From Tannerella sp. (lineage in GTDB: Bacteria; Bacteroidota; Bacteroidia; Bacteroidales; Tannerellaceae): a stretch of 5,205 bases of DNA. The DNA is taken from assembly GCA_031275525.1 (NCBI GenBank), contig JAISOP010000105.1, forward strand, positions 1 through 5,205. The letters run 5' to 3'. Both the position numbers and the translations under genes were made by a program. The notes below the pieces were generated by a model. The model did no database searches. It worked only from the letters and a program-made list of their open reading frames with translations, and had not been told where the DNA came from. Below, one piece after another: positions 1 to 5,205 of this stretch (its first letter is position 1; the number at the start of each line of letters is the position of its first letter).

Positions 1-44
1 TACCGGGAGAACAAGTCTCTTCTATTTCTATCCGTAAATAACAT
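1..44 (-). CDS. Possible 5' end of a leftward gene cut by the window edge
   Basis: Reading leftward from the ATG at 44-42 gives 14 sense codons and no stop before the edge: MLFTDRNRRDLFSR. The protein is too short to identify. The case for a real start is positional. It is the only ATG in this frame after an in-frame TAG at 74-72, the region just upstream is A/T-rich, and a sequence matching the Bacteroidota -7 box (TATCTTTG) lies at 94-87, which would give a leader of about 35-40 nt. There is no Shine-Dalgarno sequence, as is normal in Bacteroidota. The second codon is TTA, a codon almost absent from the neighbouring carB, so this gene may differ in codon use, although starts are often A/T-rich. 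A chance open stretch of 44 bases is quite possible. Confidence 0.4.
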   Translation of the reverse strand, partial: MLFTDRNRRDLFSR

Positions 45-86
45 GTCTTTAAAATCTATACAAATTGATTGCTACAAAAACAGCGG

Positions 87-94
87 CAAAGATA
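87..94 (-). promoter_or_regulatory. Candidate -7 promoter box (TATCTTTG) for the left-edge gene
   Basis: On the minus strand this reads TATCTTTG, an exact match to the Bacteroidota -7 consensus TAnnTTTG and the same octamer found in front of the 220-residue gene at 5079-5072. The -33 side is weak: at the expected 19-21 bp spacing there is only GTG instead of TTG (minus strand, 116-114). Transcription would start near position 80 and run leftward into the candidate gene start at 44. Confidence 0.4.
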
Positions 95-220
95 GAGTTT
101 CCCCGCAATGCTGCACGAACCGCAGGGAAGTTTTGTACGAAAGGCGGGGTTTTATGTACGAAAAAGCGGCGCGTTATACTTTGTGCGGCGTGGTTTTGTG
201 CATTCGGGGACAAGAGCGAA

Positions 221-250
221 GCATTTAGGGCATTTAGGTCTTTTAGGCCT
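221..250. repeat. Tandem repeat, 10-bp period, about 3 copies
   Basis: Three successive decamers share a tttagg core: gcatttaggg, catttaggtc, ttttaggcct. The first decamer also occurs exactly in inverted orientation at 447-456, inside the left arm of the large nested inverted repeat. This ties the tandem array to that element family. Confidence 0.7.
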
Positions 251-255
251 CGGTG

Positions 256-295
256 GAACCGAACTACACAGAACCGAACTCCGCAGAACCACTAT
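256..295. repeat. Tandem repeat, 15-bp period, about 2.5 copies
   Basis: The units gaaccgaactacaca (256-270) and gaaccgaactccgca (271-285) differ at two bases, and a partial third copy starts with gaacc at 286. The period is a multiple of three, so it also creates repeated peptides in chance reading frames, but no frame here has a supported start or a recognisable product. Confidence 0.75.
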
Positions 296-369
296 ACCGC
301 GCAAAGTATAATACGGTGCGCGGCATCATTTTGTACATCAACAAGCAATGAATGGTGACAGCCGAAGAG

Positions 370-424
370 TTTCCCCGGGAAAGGATCGCCCTTTCCGGGA
401 AAAGAACCGGTTTCCCCGGAAAAA
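370..424. repeat. Three iterated TTCC/GGAA palindromes spaced about 20 bp
   Basis: Three near-identical palindromic boxes follow one another: tttccccgggaaa (370-382), ctttccgggaaaa (391-403) and tttccccggaaaa (411-423). Their centres are about 20-21 bp apart, roughly two helical turns, so all would face the same side of the DNA. That spacing would suit binding of several protein dimers. It could equally be a short degenerate tandem repeat of the intergenic repeat zone; there is no adjacent gene start to regulate. Confidence 0.6.
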
Positions 425-431
425 CACTTAT

Positions 432-586
432 GGGAACCTCTAAAAACCCTAAATGCTACGCTTCGCTCCGCAGAGAAAGAAAGGTTTGTCCGCGAATGAA
501 CGCGAATAAAATTATTCGCGTTCATTCGCGGACATTCGCGGACCAATTTTTTTTTCAGCGTAGCGTTGGGGTTTTTAGGGGTTCCC
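432..586. repeat. Large nested inverted repeat (MITE- or REP-like element)
   Basis: The outer arms are 432-462 (beginning gggaacctctaaaaaccc) and 557-586 (ending gtttttaggggttccc), complementary with a few mismatches. Inside is a separate perfect hairpin at 488-533, so the whole 155 bp can fold into one long stem. No reading frame for a transposase is present, and I see no clear target-site duplication at the borders. It resembles non-autonomous hairpin elements or palindromic intergenic repeats. As RNA it would form an extended stem-loop. Confidence 0.65.
488..533. repeat. Perfect 22-bp hairpin with 2-base spacer
   Basis: The arm 488-509 (gtccgcgaatgaacgcgaat plus aa) is exactly complementary to 512-533, with only AA between them. 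Its last ten bases, attcgcggac (524-533), are repeated at once at 534-543, a small tandem duplication beside the arm. From memory, cgcgaatgaacgcgaat-type palindromes occur in many copies between genes in Bacteroidales, so this is probably a family member. It could stop transcription on either strand, but no long T-run directly follows the stem. Confidence 0.85.
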
Positions 587-622
587 TTGTATAAAATGGA
601 GGCGGCGTTTTCGACACACCCT

Positions 623-730
623 CCTACGGTACGGCGGCGCCGCCGACGTAGGGGCTACCCTTGCGGTAGCCCTCATTCTATTCTTTGTGTATCCTTGGAC
701 AATGAGGGCGTATGCGATACGCCCCCTACG
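623..730. repeat. Cluster of three GC-rich stem-loops sharing CGTAGG/CCTACG ends
   Basis: Hairpin A spans 623-652: cctacg pairs with cgtagg around the palindrome ggcggcgccgcc (633-644). Hairpin B is at 652-672: gggctacc pairs with ggtagccc over a 5-base loop. Hairpin C is at 706-724: gggcgtat pairs with atacgccc over a 3-base loop. B and C are also inverted copies of each other at their borders: cgtagggg...ccctcatt (647-677) against aatgaggg...cccctacg (701-730), with compensating changes in the inner stems. This pattern, conserved ends with covarying stems, suggests a repeat family held together by its ability to fold. Confidence 0.75.
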
Positions 731-846
731 AGCACGCCCCGACATAGATGGGTGTCCTTTGGGCGCCTTTGTGGTAGTTTGAATTTCCGGTCGGAACCGA
801 TAGTTGGAATGACATTCGGATAACAGCTGTGACCGCCGATTCGCCT

Positions 847-867
847 CCCCTCCCTTGTGGGGAGGGG
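847..867 (-). terminator. GC-rich stem-loop just after carB, possible terminator
   Basis: The arms cccctccc (847-854) and gggagggg (860-867) pair perfectly over a 5-base loop, beginning 17 bases beyond the carB stop codon. The very stable stem is in the right place to end the carB transcript or protect its 3' end. There is no T-run on the minus strand after the stem (the sequence continues aggcgaatcgg), so classical intrinsic termination is uncertain. The adjoining tail gccgggggagaggtta (867-882) recurs upstream of carB, so this may instead be a dispersed repeat. Confidence 0.4.
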
Positions 868-884
868 CCGGGGGAGAGGTTAGC

Positions 885-3800
885 TCAATATTCGTCCCAA
901 CTTTTGATCTGTATGTCGTCCGGGCCAAGGGTGCAGAAGGCGGTAATAAAGGCGCCGGCCAGGCGGGCGTTGGTGAGCAGGGGGACGTTCAGGTCGATGG
1001 CGGCGCGGCGGATTTTGTAGCCGTTGTCCAGTTCGCCGGCCGTCAGGTTGCGCGGGATGTTGACGACCATGTCGATTTTGTGTTCGTGAAGGAGCGTGAG
1101 CGCCTGGGGCTGGCGGGGATGATCGCTGGGCCAGTAGACCTGAGTGCTCTCGACGCCGTTTTCGCGGAGGAAGCGGTGTGTGCCGCCGGTGGCGTAGAGG
1201 CAGTATCCTTTTTCCTGCAGGAGGCGGACGGCGTCGAGCATGGACACTTTCTGGCGCGGCGAGCCGGTGGAAAGGAGGATGTTTTTCTCCGGAATCCGGT
1301 AGCCGACGGAGAGCATGCTCTTGAGGACGGCTTCGGAGATGTCGTCGGCTATGCAGCCCACTTCGCCGGTGGAGGCCATGTCGACGCCCAGCACGGGGTC
1401 GGCTTTCTGGAGGCGGTTGAAGGAGAACTGCGAGGCCTTGATGCCGACGCAGTCGAGGTCGAACTCGTTCTTGCCCGGCTTCTCGACGGGCAGGCCGAGC
1501 ATGATGCGGGTGGCCAGGTCGATGAAATTTATTTTCAATACCTTGCTTACGAAGGGGAAACTCCGCGAGGCACGCAGGTTACATTCAATCACTTTGATCT
1601 CGTTGCCCTTGGCCAGGTACTGGATGTTGAACGGGCCGGAGATGTTCAGTTCGCGGGCGATTTGGCGGCTGATGCGCTTGATGCGGCGGACGGTTTCGAC
1701 GTAGAGGTTCTGTGCGGGAAACTGGATGGTGGCGTCGCCGCTGTGAACGCCGGCAAACTCGATGTGTTCGCTGATGGCGTACATGACGATTTCGCCGCTG
1801 CGGGCCACGGCGTCGATTTCCACCTCCTTGGCTTCCTCGATAAACTGGCTGACGACGACGGGGTGCTTTTTGCTGACGTTGGCGGCCAGGCGGAGGAAGC
1901 GCACGAGTTCTTCCTCGTTGGAGCAGACGTTCATCGCGGCGCCGCTCAGGACGTAGCTGGGACGCACAAGGACGGGAAAGCCGACTTCGCGTACGAAGGC
2001 GTTGACGTCGTCCAGGCTGCTGAGTTCCTTCCATCGCGGCTGGTCGACGCCGATGCGGTCGAGCATGGCGGAAAACTTGTGGCGGTCTTCGGCGTTGTCG
2101 ATGCTGCGGGCGCTGGTGCCCAGGATGGGAATCCGGTGTTCGTCCAGGCGGACGGCCAGGTTGTTCGGTATCTGTCCGCCGGTGGAGATGATGACGCCGT
2201 GCGGGTTTTCCAGTTCGAGGATGTCCATGACGCGCTCGAAGGTCAGCTCGTCGAAGTAGAGGCGGTCGCACATGTCGTAGTCGGTCGAGACGGTTTCGGG
2301 GTTGTAGTTGATCATGACCGATCGGTAGCCTTCGCGCCGGATGGTGTTGAGCGCCTGGACGCCGCACCAGTCAAACTCGACGGACGAACCGATGCGGTAG
2401 GCTCCCGAGCCGAGCACGACGATGGAGCGGCGGTCGCCGAGGTAATGCACGTCGTTCTCGCGGTCGCTGTAGGTGAGGTAGAGGTAGTTGGTCTGCGCCG
2501 GGTATTCGGCGGCCAGCGTGTCGATCTGCCTGACCGCCGGCACGATCCCCAGGCTCTTGCGGCAGTCGCGCAGCCAGTCCGTATGTTTTTCCTCCATGCC
2601 TTCCTTCCAGAGGGCGCGTGCGATCTGGAAGTCGGAAAAGCCTTCGGTCTTGGCCCTGCGCAGCAGGTCGCGGTTCAGCGTAGCCGCCAGTCCGGCCGGG
2701 CTGTCGGGCGGCGGGAGGGCTTCGAGCGCTTCCGCCGTGCGGATGATGTTCTTCAGCTTGTAGAGGAACCAGCGGTCGATCTTCGTCAGGTCGTGGATCC
2801 GGTCCACGGAATATCCGGCCCGGAAGGCCTTGCTGATGATGAAAATCCGGCGGTCGGTCGGTTCGTTCAGGGCGCGGGCGATGTCGGGGATCACGATTTC
2901 CTTGTTTTCCACAAAGCCGTGCATCCCCTGCCCGATCATCCGCAGGCCTTTCTGGATGGCCTCTTCAAAGGTGCGCCCGATGGCCATCACCTCGCCGACG
3001 GACTTCATGCTGCTGCCCAGTTCGCGTGCCACGCCCTGGAATTTGCCCAGGTCCCAGCGCGGAATCTTGCAGACGACGTAGTCCAGCGCCGGTTCGAAGA
3101 AGGCCGGGGTGGTGCGGGTCACCGAATTTTTCAGTTCAAACAGGCCGTATCCCAGCCCCAGTTTGGCGGCGACGAAGGCCAGGGGATAGCCGGTGGCTTT
3201 CGAGGCCAGGGCCGACGAACGGCTCAGGCGGGCATTGACCTCGATGACGCGATAGTCTTCGCTGGCGGGGTCGAGGGCGTACTGAACGTTGCACTCGCCC
3301 ACGATGCCGATGTGCCGGATGATGCGGATGGCCAGTTCGCGCAGCTTGTGATATTCGGAGTTGGAGAGCGTCTGCGAGGGCGCGATCACGATGCTTTCGC
3401 CCGTGTGGATGCCCAGCGGGTCGAAGTTTTCCATGTTGCAGACGGTGATGCAGTTGTCGAAGCGGTCGCGCACCACTTCGTATTCTATCTCTTTCCATCC
3501 CTTGAGGCTTTTCTCGACCAGCACCTGGGGCGAGAAGGAAAAAGCCTTTTCGACCAGCGCACGCAGTTCGTCCTCGCTGTTGCAGAAGCCCGACCCCAGT
3601 CCGCCCAGCGCGTAGGCGGCGCGGATGATGACGGGATAGCCGAGTTGTGCGGCCGCGCGGCAGGCGTCATCGGGCGTCGCCACGGCTTCGCTCCGGATGG
3701 TCTTCACCTGAATTTCGTCCAGCTTCCGGACAAAAAGCTCGCGGTCTTCCGTGTCGATGATAGCCTGTACCGGCGTGCCGAGCACCTGCACGCCGTATTT

Positions 3801-4124
3801 CTCCAGCACGCCGTCCCGGTAGAGCGTCACGCCGCAGTTCAGCGCCGTCTGTCCGCCGAAGGCCAGCAGGATGCCGTCGGGCCGTTCGCGTCGGATGACC
3901 TTCTCGACAAAAAACGGCGTGACGGGCAGGAAATACACCCTGTCGGCCACGCCCTCGGAGGTCTGCACCGTAGCGATGTTGGGGTTAATCAGCACCGTTT
4001 CGATGCCTTCTTCCCGGATGGCCTTCAGGGCCTGCGAACCGGAATAGTCGAACTCGCCGGCTTCACCGATCTTGAGTGCGCCGGAACCTAATACCAATAC
4101 TTTTTTGATGTTTTGCCTGTTCAT
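885..4124 (-). CDS. carB: Carbamoyl phosphate synthase, large subunit
   Basis: CarB makes carbamoyl phosphate from bicarbonate, two ATP and ammonia delivered by the CarA glutaminase, feeding pyrimidine and arginine synthesis in the cytoplasm. The 1079 residues match the usual length (about 1070). In order: carboxyphosphate half (about 1-405), helical oligomerisation region (about 406-560), carbamoyl-phosphate half (about 561-940) and MGS-type allosteric domain (about 941-1079). Both ATP-grasp halves look active, with the expected metal-binding Gln/Glu/Asn: Q281, E295 and N297 (VIEVNARLSRSSA), and Q835, E847 and N849 (VIECNLRASRSFPF). EFDYSGSQ (24-31), HTGES (240-244) and HSGDAT (794-799) are also diagnostic. 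The ATG at 4124 is fixed by an in-frame TAG nine bases upstream. I see no frameshift, no Shine-Dalgarno sequence and no adjacent carA. The C-terminal half resembles eukaryotic CAD more than E. coli CarB. Confidence 0.98.
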   Translation of the reverse strand: MNRQNIKKVLVLGSGALKIGEAGEFDYSGSQALKAIREEGIETVLINPNIATVQTSEGVADRVYFLPVTPFFVEKVIRRERPDGILLAFGGQTALNCGVTLYRDGVLEKYGVQVLGTPVQAIIDTEDRELFVRKLDEIQVKTIRSEAVATPDDACRAAAQLGYPVIIRAAYALGGLGSGFCNSEDELRALVEKAFSFSPQVLVEKSLKGWKEIEYEVVRDRFDNCITVCNMENFDPLGIHTGESIVIAPSQTLSNSEYHKLRELAIRIIRHIGIVGECNVQYALDPASEDYRVIEVNARLSRSSALASKATGYPLAFVAAKLGLGYGLFELKNSVTRTTPAFFEPALDYVVCKIPRWDLGKFQGVARELGSSMKSVGEVMAIGRTFEEAIQKGLRMIGQGMHGFVENKEIVIPDIARALNEPTDRRIFIISKAFRAGYSVDRIHDLTKIDRWFLYKLKNIIRTAEALEALPPPDSPAGLAATLNRDLLRRAKTEGFSDFQIARALWKEGMEEKHTDWLRDCRKSLGIVPAVRQIDTLAAEYPAQTNYLYLTYSDRENDVHYLGDRRSIVVLGSGAYRIGSSVEFDWCGVQALNTIRREGYRSVMINYNPETVSTDYDMCDRLYFDELTFERVMDILELENPHGVIISTGGQIPNNLAVRLDEHRIPILGTSARSIDNAEDRHKFSAMLDRIGVDQPRWKELSSLDDVNAFVREVGFPVLVRPSYVLSGAAMNVCSNEEELVRFLRLAANVSKKHPVVVSQFIEEAKEVEIDAVARSGEIVMYAISEHIEFAGVHSGDATIQFPAQNLYVETVRRIKRISRQIARELNISGPFNIQYLAKGNEIKVIECNLRASRSFPFVSKVLKINFIDLATRIMLGLPVEKPGKNEFDLDCVGIKASQFSFNRLQKADPVLGVDMASTGEVGCIADDISEAVLKSMLSVGYRIPEKNILLSTGSPRQKVSMLDAVRLLQEKGYCLYATGGTHRFLRENGVESTQVYWPSDHPRQPQALTLLHEHKIDMVVNIPRNLTAGELDNGYKIRRAAIDLNVPLLTNARLAGAFITAFCTLGPDDIQIKSWDEY

Positions 4125-4251
4125 AATGCTCTATATTTTAATGAAACGGGGGTTGGGGATCCGTAGCGTCGGACGGCGTCTTCACCCGGCCGCCGGGTGA
4201 GAGGTTATGTAAGCTAAACCCCATTGACGGGAAATGTTTTTTGCATAACAA
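4125..4251 (-). promoter_or_regulatory. carB leader region; no clear promoter found
   Basis: Any promoter specific to carB should lie between the 46-bp palindrome and its start codon. I searched the minus strand for TAnnTTTG with an upstream TTG and found no good match; the nearest is TAGCTTAC (6 of 8), without a properly spaced TTG. The last bases before the ATG (taaaatatagagcatt) are A/T-rich, fitting Bacteroidota translation starts without a Shine-Dalgarno sequence. The first carB codons are also A/T-rich. A non-consensus promoter or some read-through from the upstream gene would both be consistent. Confidence 0.3.
4182..4200. repeat. 19-bp perfect palindrome in the carB leader
   Basis: The arms tcacccggc (4182-4190) and gccgggtga (4192-4200) pair exactly around one central base. 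Lying 58 bases before the carB ATG, it could be an operator or a leader hairpin affecting carB expression. However, its right arm continues into gccgggtgagaggtta (4192-4207), which matches 15 of 16 bases of the sequence just after carB (867-882), so it may simply be a dispersed intergenic repeat. Confidence 0.6.
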
Positions 4252-4297
4252 AGCCCGAAAAGGATTACATACCGCGGTATGTAATCCTTTTCGGGCT
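4252..4297 (-). terminator. Perfect 46-bp palindrome, probable terminator of the upstream gene
   Basis: The 23-base arms 4252-4274 and 4275-4297 are exactly complementary with no spacer; the centre is accgcggt and the ends are agcccg/cgggct. It starts 61 bases after the stop codon of the 220-residue gene, where a terminator is expected. As RNA the outer part is GC-rich with AAAAGG/CCTTTT inside, and it is followed on the minus strand by ttgttatgcaaaaaac, a poor T-run. Being symmetric it could act in both directions. A second small stem-loop, gaagg-tgac-ccttc (4298-4311), abuts it. A protein-binding site or dispersed repeat are alternatives. Confidence 0.6.
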
Positions 4298-4358
4298 GAA
4301 GGTGACCCTTCCTTTTCTTATGCGGTAAAAAACACACCGGCTGATTTGTGATATCCAC

Positions 4359-5021
4359 CTACGCGAGCACTACCTCCACGAACGGCCCCCACGGTCCCGG
4401 TTCGCCGACGGTGCTGATCCATGCGCCGACCGCCCAGCATTTCTGGCCCACATACTGGGGCGGCAGGGTGAGGTGGTGGGGCGTCCGCGTGATGGAGAGC
4501 AGCACGTCCGTCAGCTCTTCGGGCGAGGTCGGCGGTTCCGCCCGGAAACCGATCCGTACGAACGCGCTCTGTGCCCCGCGGGGTTTGGCTCGCGACAGGG
4601 GGGTCTCCACGTCGTGATACTCCAGATCGACCGTGCCCTGTCCGTGTACCTGGAGGGACAATAGCGGCCAGGTGGTGATCGGCGGATATTTCGGATGCGG
4701 GCCTTTGTTGGGGGGCGCGATCTGCAAGATGTCGTAGTCCTGGAGCGCCAGCGTGGGCAGCGAACGCAAATTCTGCACCAGCGGCTCGATGGCCTTCGCA
4801 TAGATCACCCGCTTGGCCAGCAAGTCGGTATGCGCCGCTTTGGTTCGCGTTGCCGGATTGGCCCACACGGCGTATGCATGTTGCACGTCTGTCATTTTGG
4901 TTTCCACCTCGGTTACCCATGTAGCGCTTACACCCCACGTACTCATGTTCGTCTTCAGGTAGCTGAAAAAAGCTGCCGACCAGGCGAGCAACTGCTCAAT
5001 ATTCACCGTTACATAATTCAT
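4359..5021 (-). CDS. Conserved-type hypothetical protein, 220 residues, helical N-terminus plus beta-rich C-terminus
   Basis: I cannot assign a function. The start MNYVTVNIEQ (ATG at 5021) is preferred because the ATG at 5102 lies in the promoter and could not be on the transcript. Residues 5-90 look helical, with amphipathic stretches; 102-119 is a proline-rich linker (APPNKGPHPKYPP); 120-220 looks beta-rich and ends in GEPGPWGPFVEVVLA, a pattern reminiscent of fibronectin-III-like domains. There are eight tryptophans, one cysteine, and no signal peptide or membrane segment, so it is probably cytoplasmic. From memory, Bacteroidota genomes hold many proteins of about this size with an N-terminal helical part and a C-terminal GPW strand, often unannotated; I think this is one, but only a search would show it. 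It has its own promoter and is closed off from carB by the palindrome at 4252-4297. GC-rich codons resemble those of carB, so recent transfer is not indicated. Confidence 0.88.
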   Translation of the reverse strand: MNYVTVNIEQLLAWSAAFFSYLKTNMSTWGVSATWVTEVETKMTDVQHAYAVWANPATRTKAAHTDLLAKRVIYAKAIEPLVQNLRSLPTLALQDYDILQIAPPNKGPHPKYPPITTWPLLSLQVHGQGTVDLEYHDVETPLSRAKPRGAQSAFVRIGFRAEPPTSPEELTDVLLSITRTPHHLTLPPQYVGQKCWAVGAWISTVGEPGPWGPFVEVVLA

Positions 5022-5071
5022 AATTCCTGATTTTTTACTTATACCTTGTTTTGTTTTTATTTCACGGGGGA

Positions 5072-5102
5072 CAAAGATAGATGAATGTAACCGAATAGAC
5101 AA
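5072..5102 (-). promoter_or_regulatory. Bacteroidota-type promoter for the 220-residue gene
   Basis: On the minus strand a TTG at 5102-5100 is followed after exactly 20 bases by TATCTTTG at 5079-5072, matching the -33 (TTG) and -7 (TAnnTTTG) elements used by the Bacteroidota primary sigma factor. Transcription should begin near 5066, leaving a leader of about 45 bases before the ATG at 5021. The leader is A/T-rich and has no Shine-Dalgarno motif. The remaining upstream DNA to 5205 is A/T-rich and shows no other feature I can support. Confidence 0.8.
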
Positions 5103-5205
5103 GCAAATCTGAAAAAAAACGGATGCGGCCTGAAATTTTCCAAACCTTTTCCCTAACCTCCAAAATATAAAACGTTGATAATCAAGATCGAATCCGGAAA
5201 TTAAA

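Larger units (their letters stand above)
131..338. repeat. Patch of degenerate short direct, inverted and tandem repeats
   Basis: No gene is evident here. A unit reading ttttgtacgaaaggcgg at 131-147 recurs in altered form at 150-169 (tttt, a 2-base insert, then gtacgaaaaagcgg). A 20-base element at 169-188 recurs inverted at 297-316 with 16 of 20 matches; its core is caaagtataa. The element at 185-203 (gcggcgtggttttgtgcat) recurs directly at 320-338 with 15 of 19 matches. Such layered, decayed copies suggest an old repeat array or slippage-prone intergenic DNA rather than coding sequence. Confidence 0.6.

Noticed and set aside
43..228. Plus-strand 61-codon frame beginning MSLKSIQ
   Set aside because: It runs through the repeat patch, has no promoter facing rightward, and its product shows no recognisable features. 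Its ATG overlaps the better-supported leftward start.
370..424. CRISPR-like array
   Set aside because: The repeats are only about 12 bases, palindromic and inexact, and the gaps are under 10 bases, too short to be spacers; no cas gene is present.
65..594. Several plus- and minus-strand frames of 80-97 codons in the repeat region
   Set aside because: Their peptides mirror the DNA repeats, for example recurring FPGK, and none has promoter or start support.
575..928. 117-codon minus-strand frame overlapping the carB 3' end
   Set aside because: It begins inside carB in another frame and is otherwise a translation of the stem-loop cluster.
1585..2367. 260-codon minus-strand frame inside carB
   Set aside because: It overlaps carB on the same strand in another frame and encodes an Arg/Pro/His-rich product typical of a shifted GC-rich gene.
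855..4091. Open reading frame of 1078 codons on the plus strand opposite carB
   Set aside because: It is in exact codon-for-codon register with carB and exists because carB lacks TTA, CTA and TCA codons. Its product is a low-complexity mix rich in Val, Asp, Ala and Gly with no known motif.
4359..4938. Alternative frames over the 220-residue gene on both strands
   Set aside because: The promoter, start context and ordinary protein composition all support the 4359-5021 frame; the others are Arg-rich or lack a start signal.
5019..5102. Upstream ATG at 5102 as start of the 220-residue gene
   Set aside because: The ATG lies in the -33 element, upstream of the predicted transcript start, and the added 27 residues are unlike the rest of the protein.

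Overview
This 5.2 kb window looks like a Bacteroidota (Bacteroidales) chromosome segment. The evidence is a CarB protein of Bacteroidota/eukaryote-like character, a promoter matching the Bacteroidota consensus (TTG, 20-bp spacer, TAnnTTTG) ahead of the hypothetical gene, no Shine-Dalgarno sequence ahead of the visible starts, and many hairpin-forming intergenic repeats. The coding DNA is GC-rich for the group, which suggests a higher-GC genus such as Alistipes or a GC-rich Tannerella; the genus is a weak guess.

Layout, all genes leftward (minus strand). Positions 5072-5102 hold a clear promoter for a 220-residue protein of unknown function (4359-5021). Behind it is a flawless 46-bp palindrome (4252-4297), probably its terminator. 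A 234-bp gap containing a second, 19-bp palindrome leads to carB (885-4124), the complete 1079-residue large subunit of carbamoyl phosphate synthase. After carB comes an 840-bp stretch with no credible gene (45-884), packed with short tandem repeats, iterated palindromes, a nested inverted repeat of about 155 bp and a cluster of three stem-loops. At the left edge, 44 bases look like the first codons of another leftward gene, preceded by a Bacteroidota -7 box.

CarB makes carbamoyl phosphate for pyrimidine and arginine synthesis but needs the small subunit CarA for ammonia from glutamine. No carA lies in this window, so it must be encoded elsewhere. The 220-residue protein has no evident link to that pathway. 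Terminator-like structures separate the genes, so they probably do not form one operon. The most noteworthy material is the repeat-rich 840-bp region, the repeat shared by both flanks of carB, the perfect 46-bp palindrome, and the CAD-like character of CarB. I found no convincing new multi-gene system.
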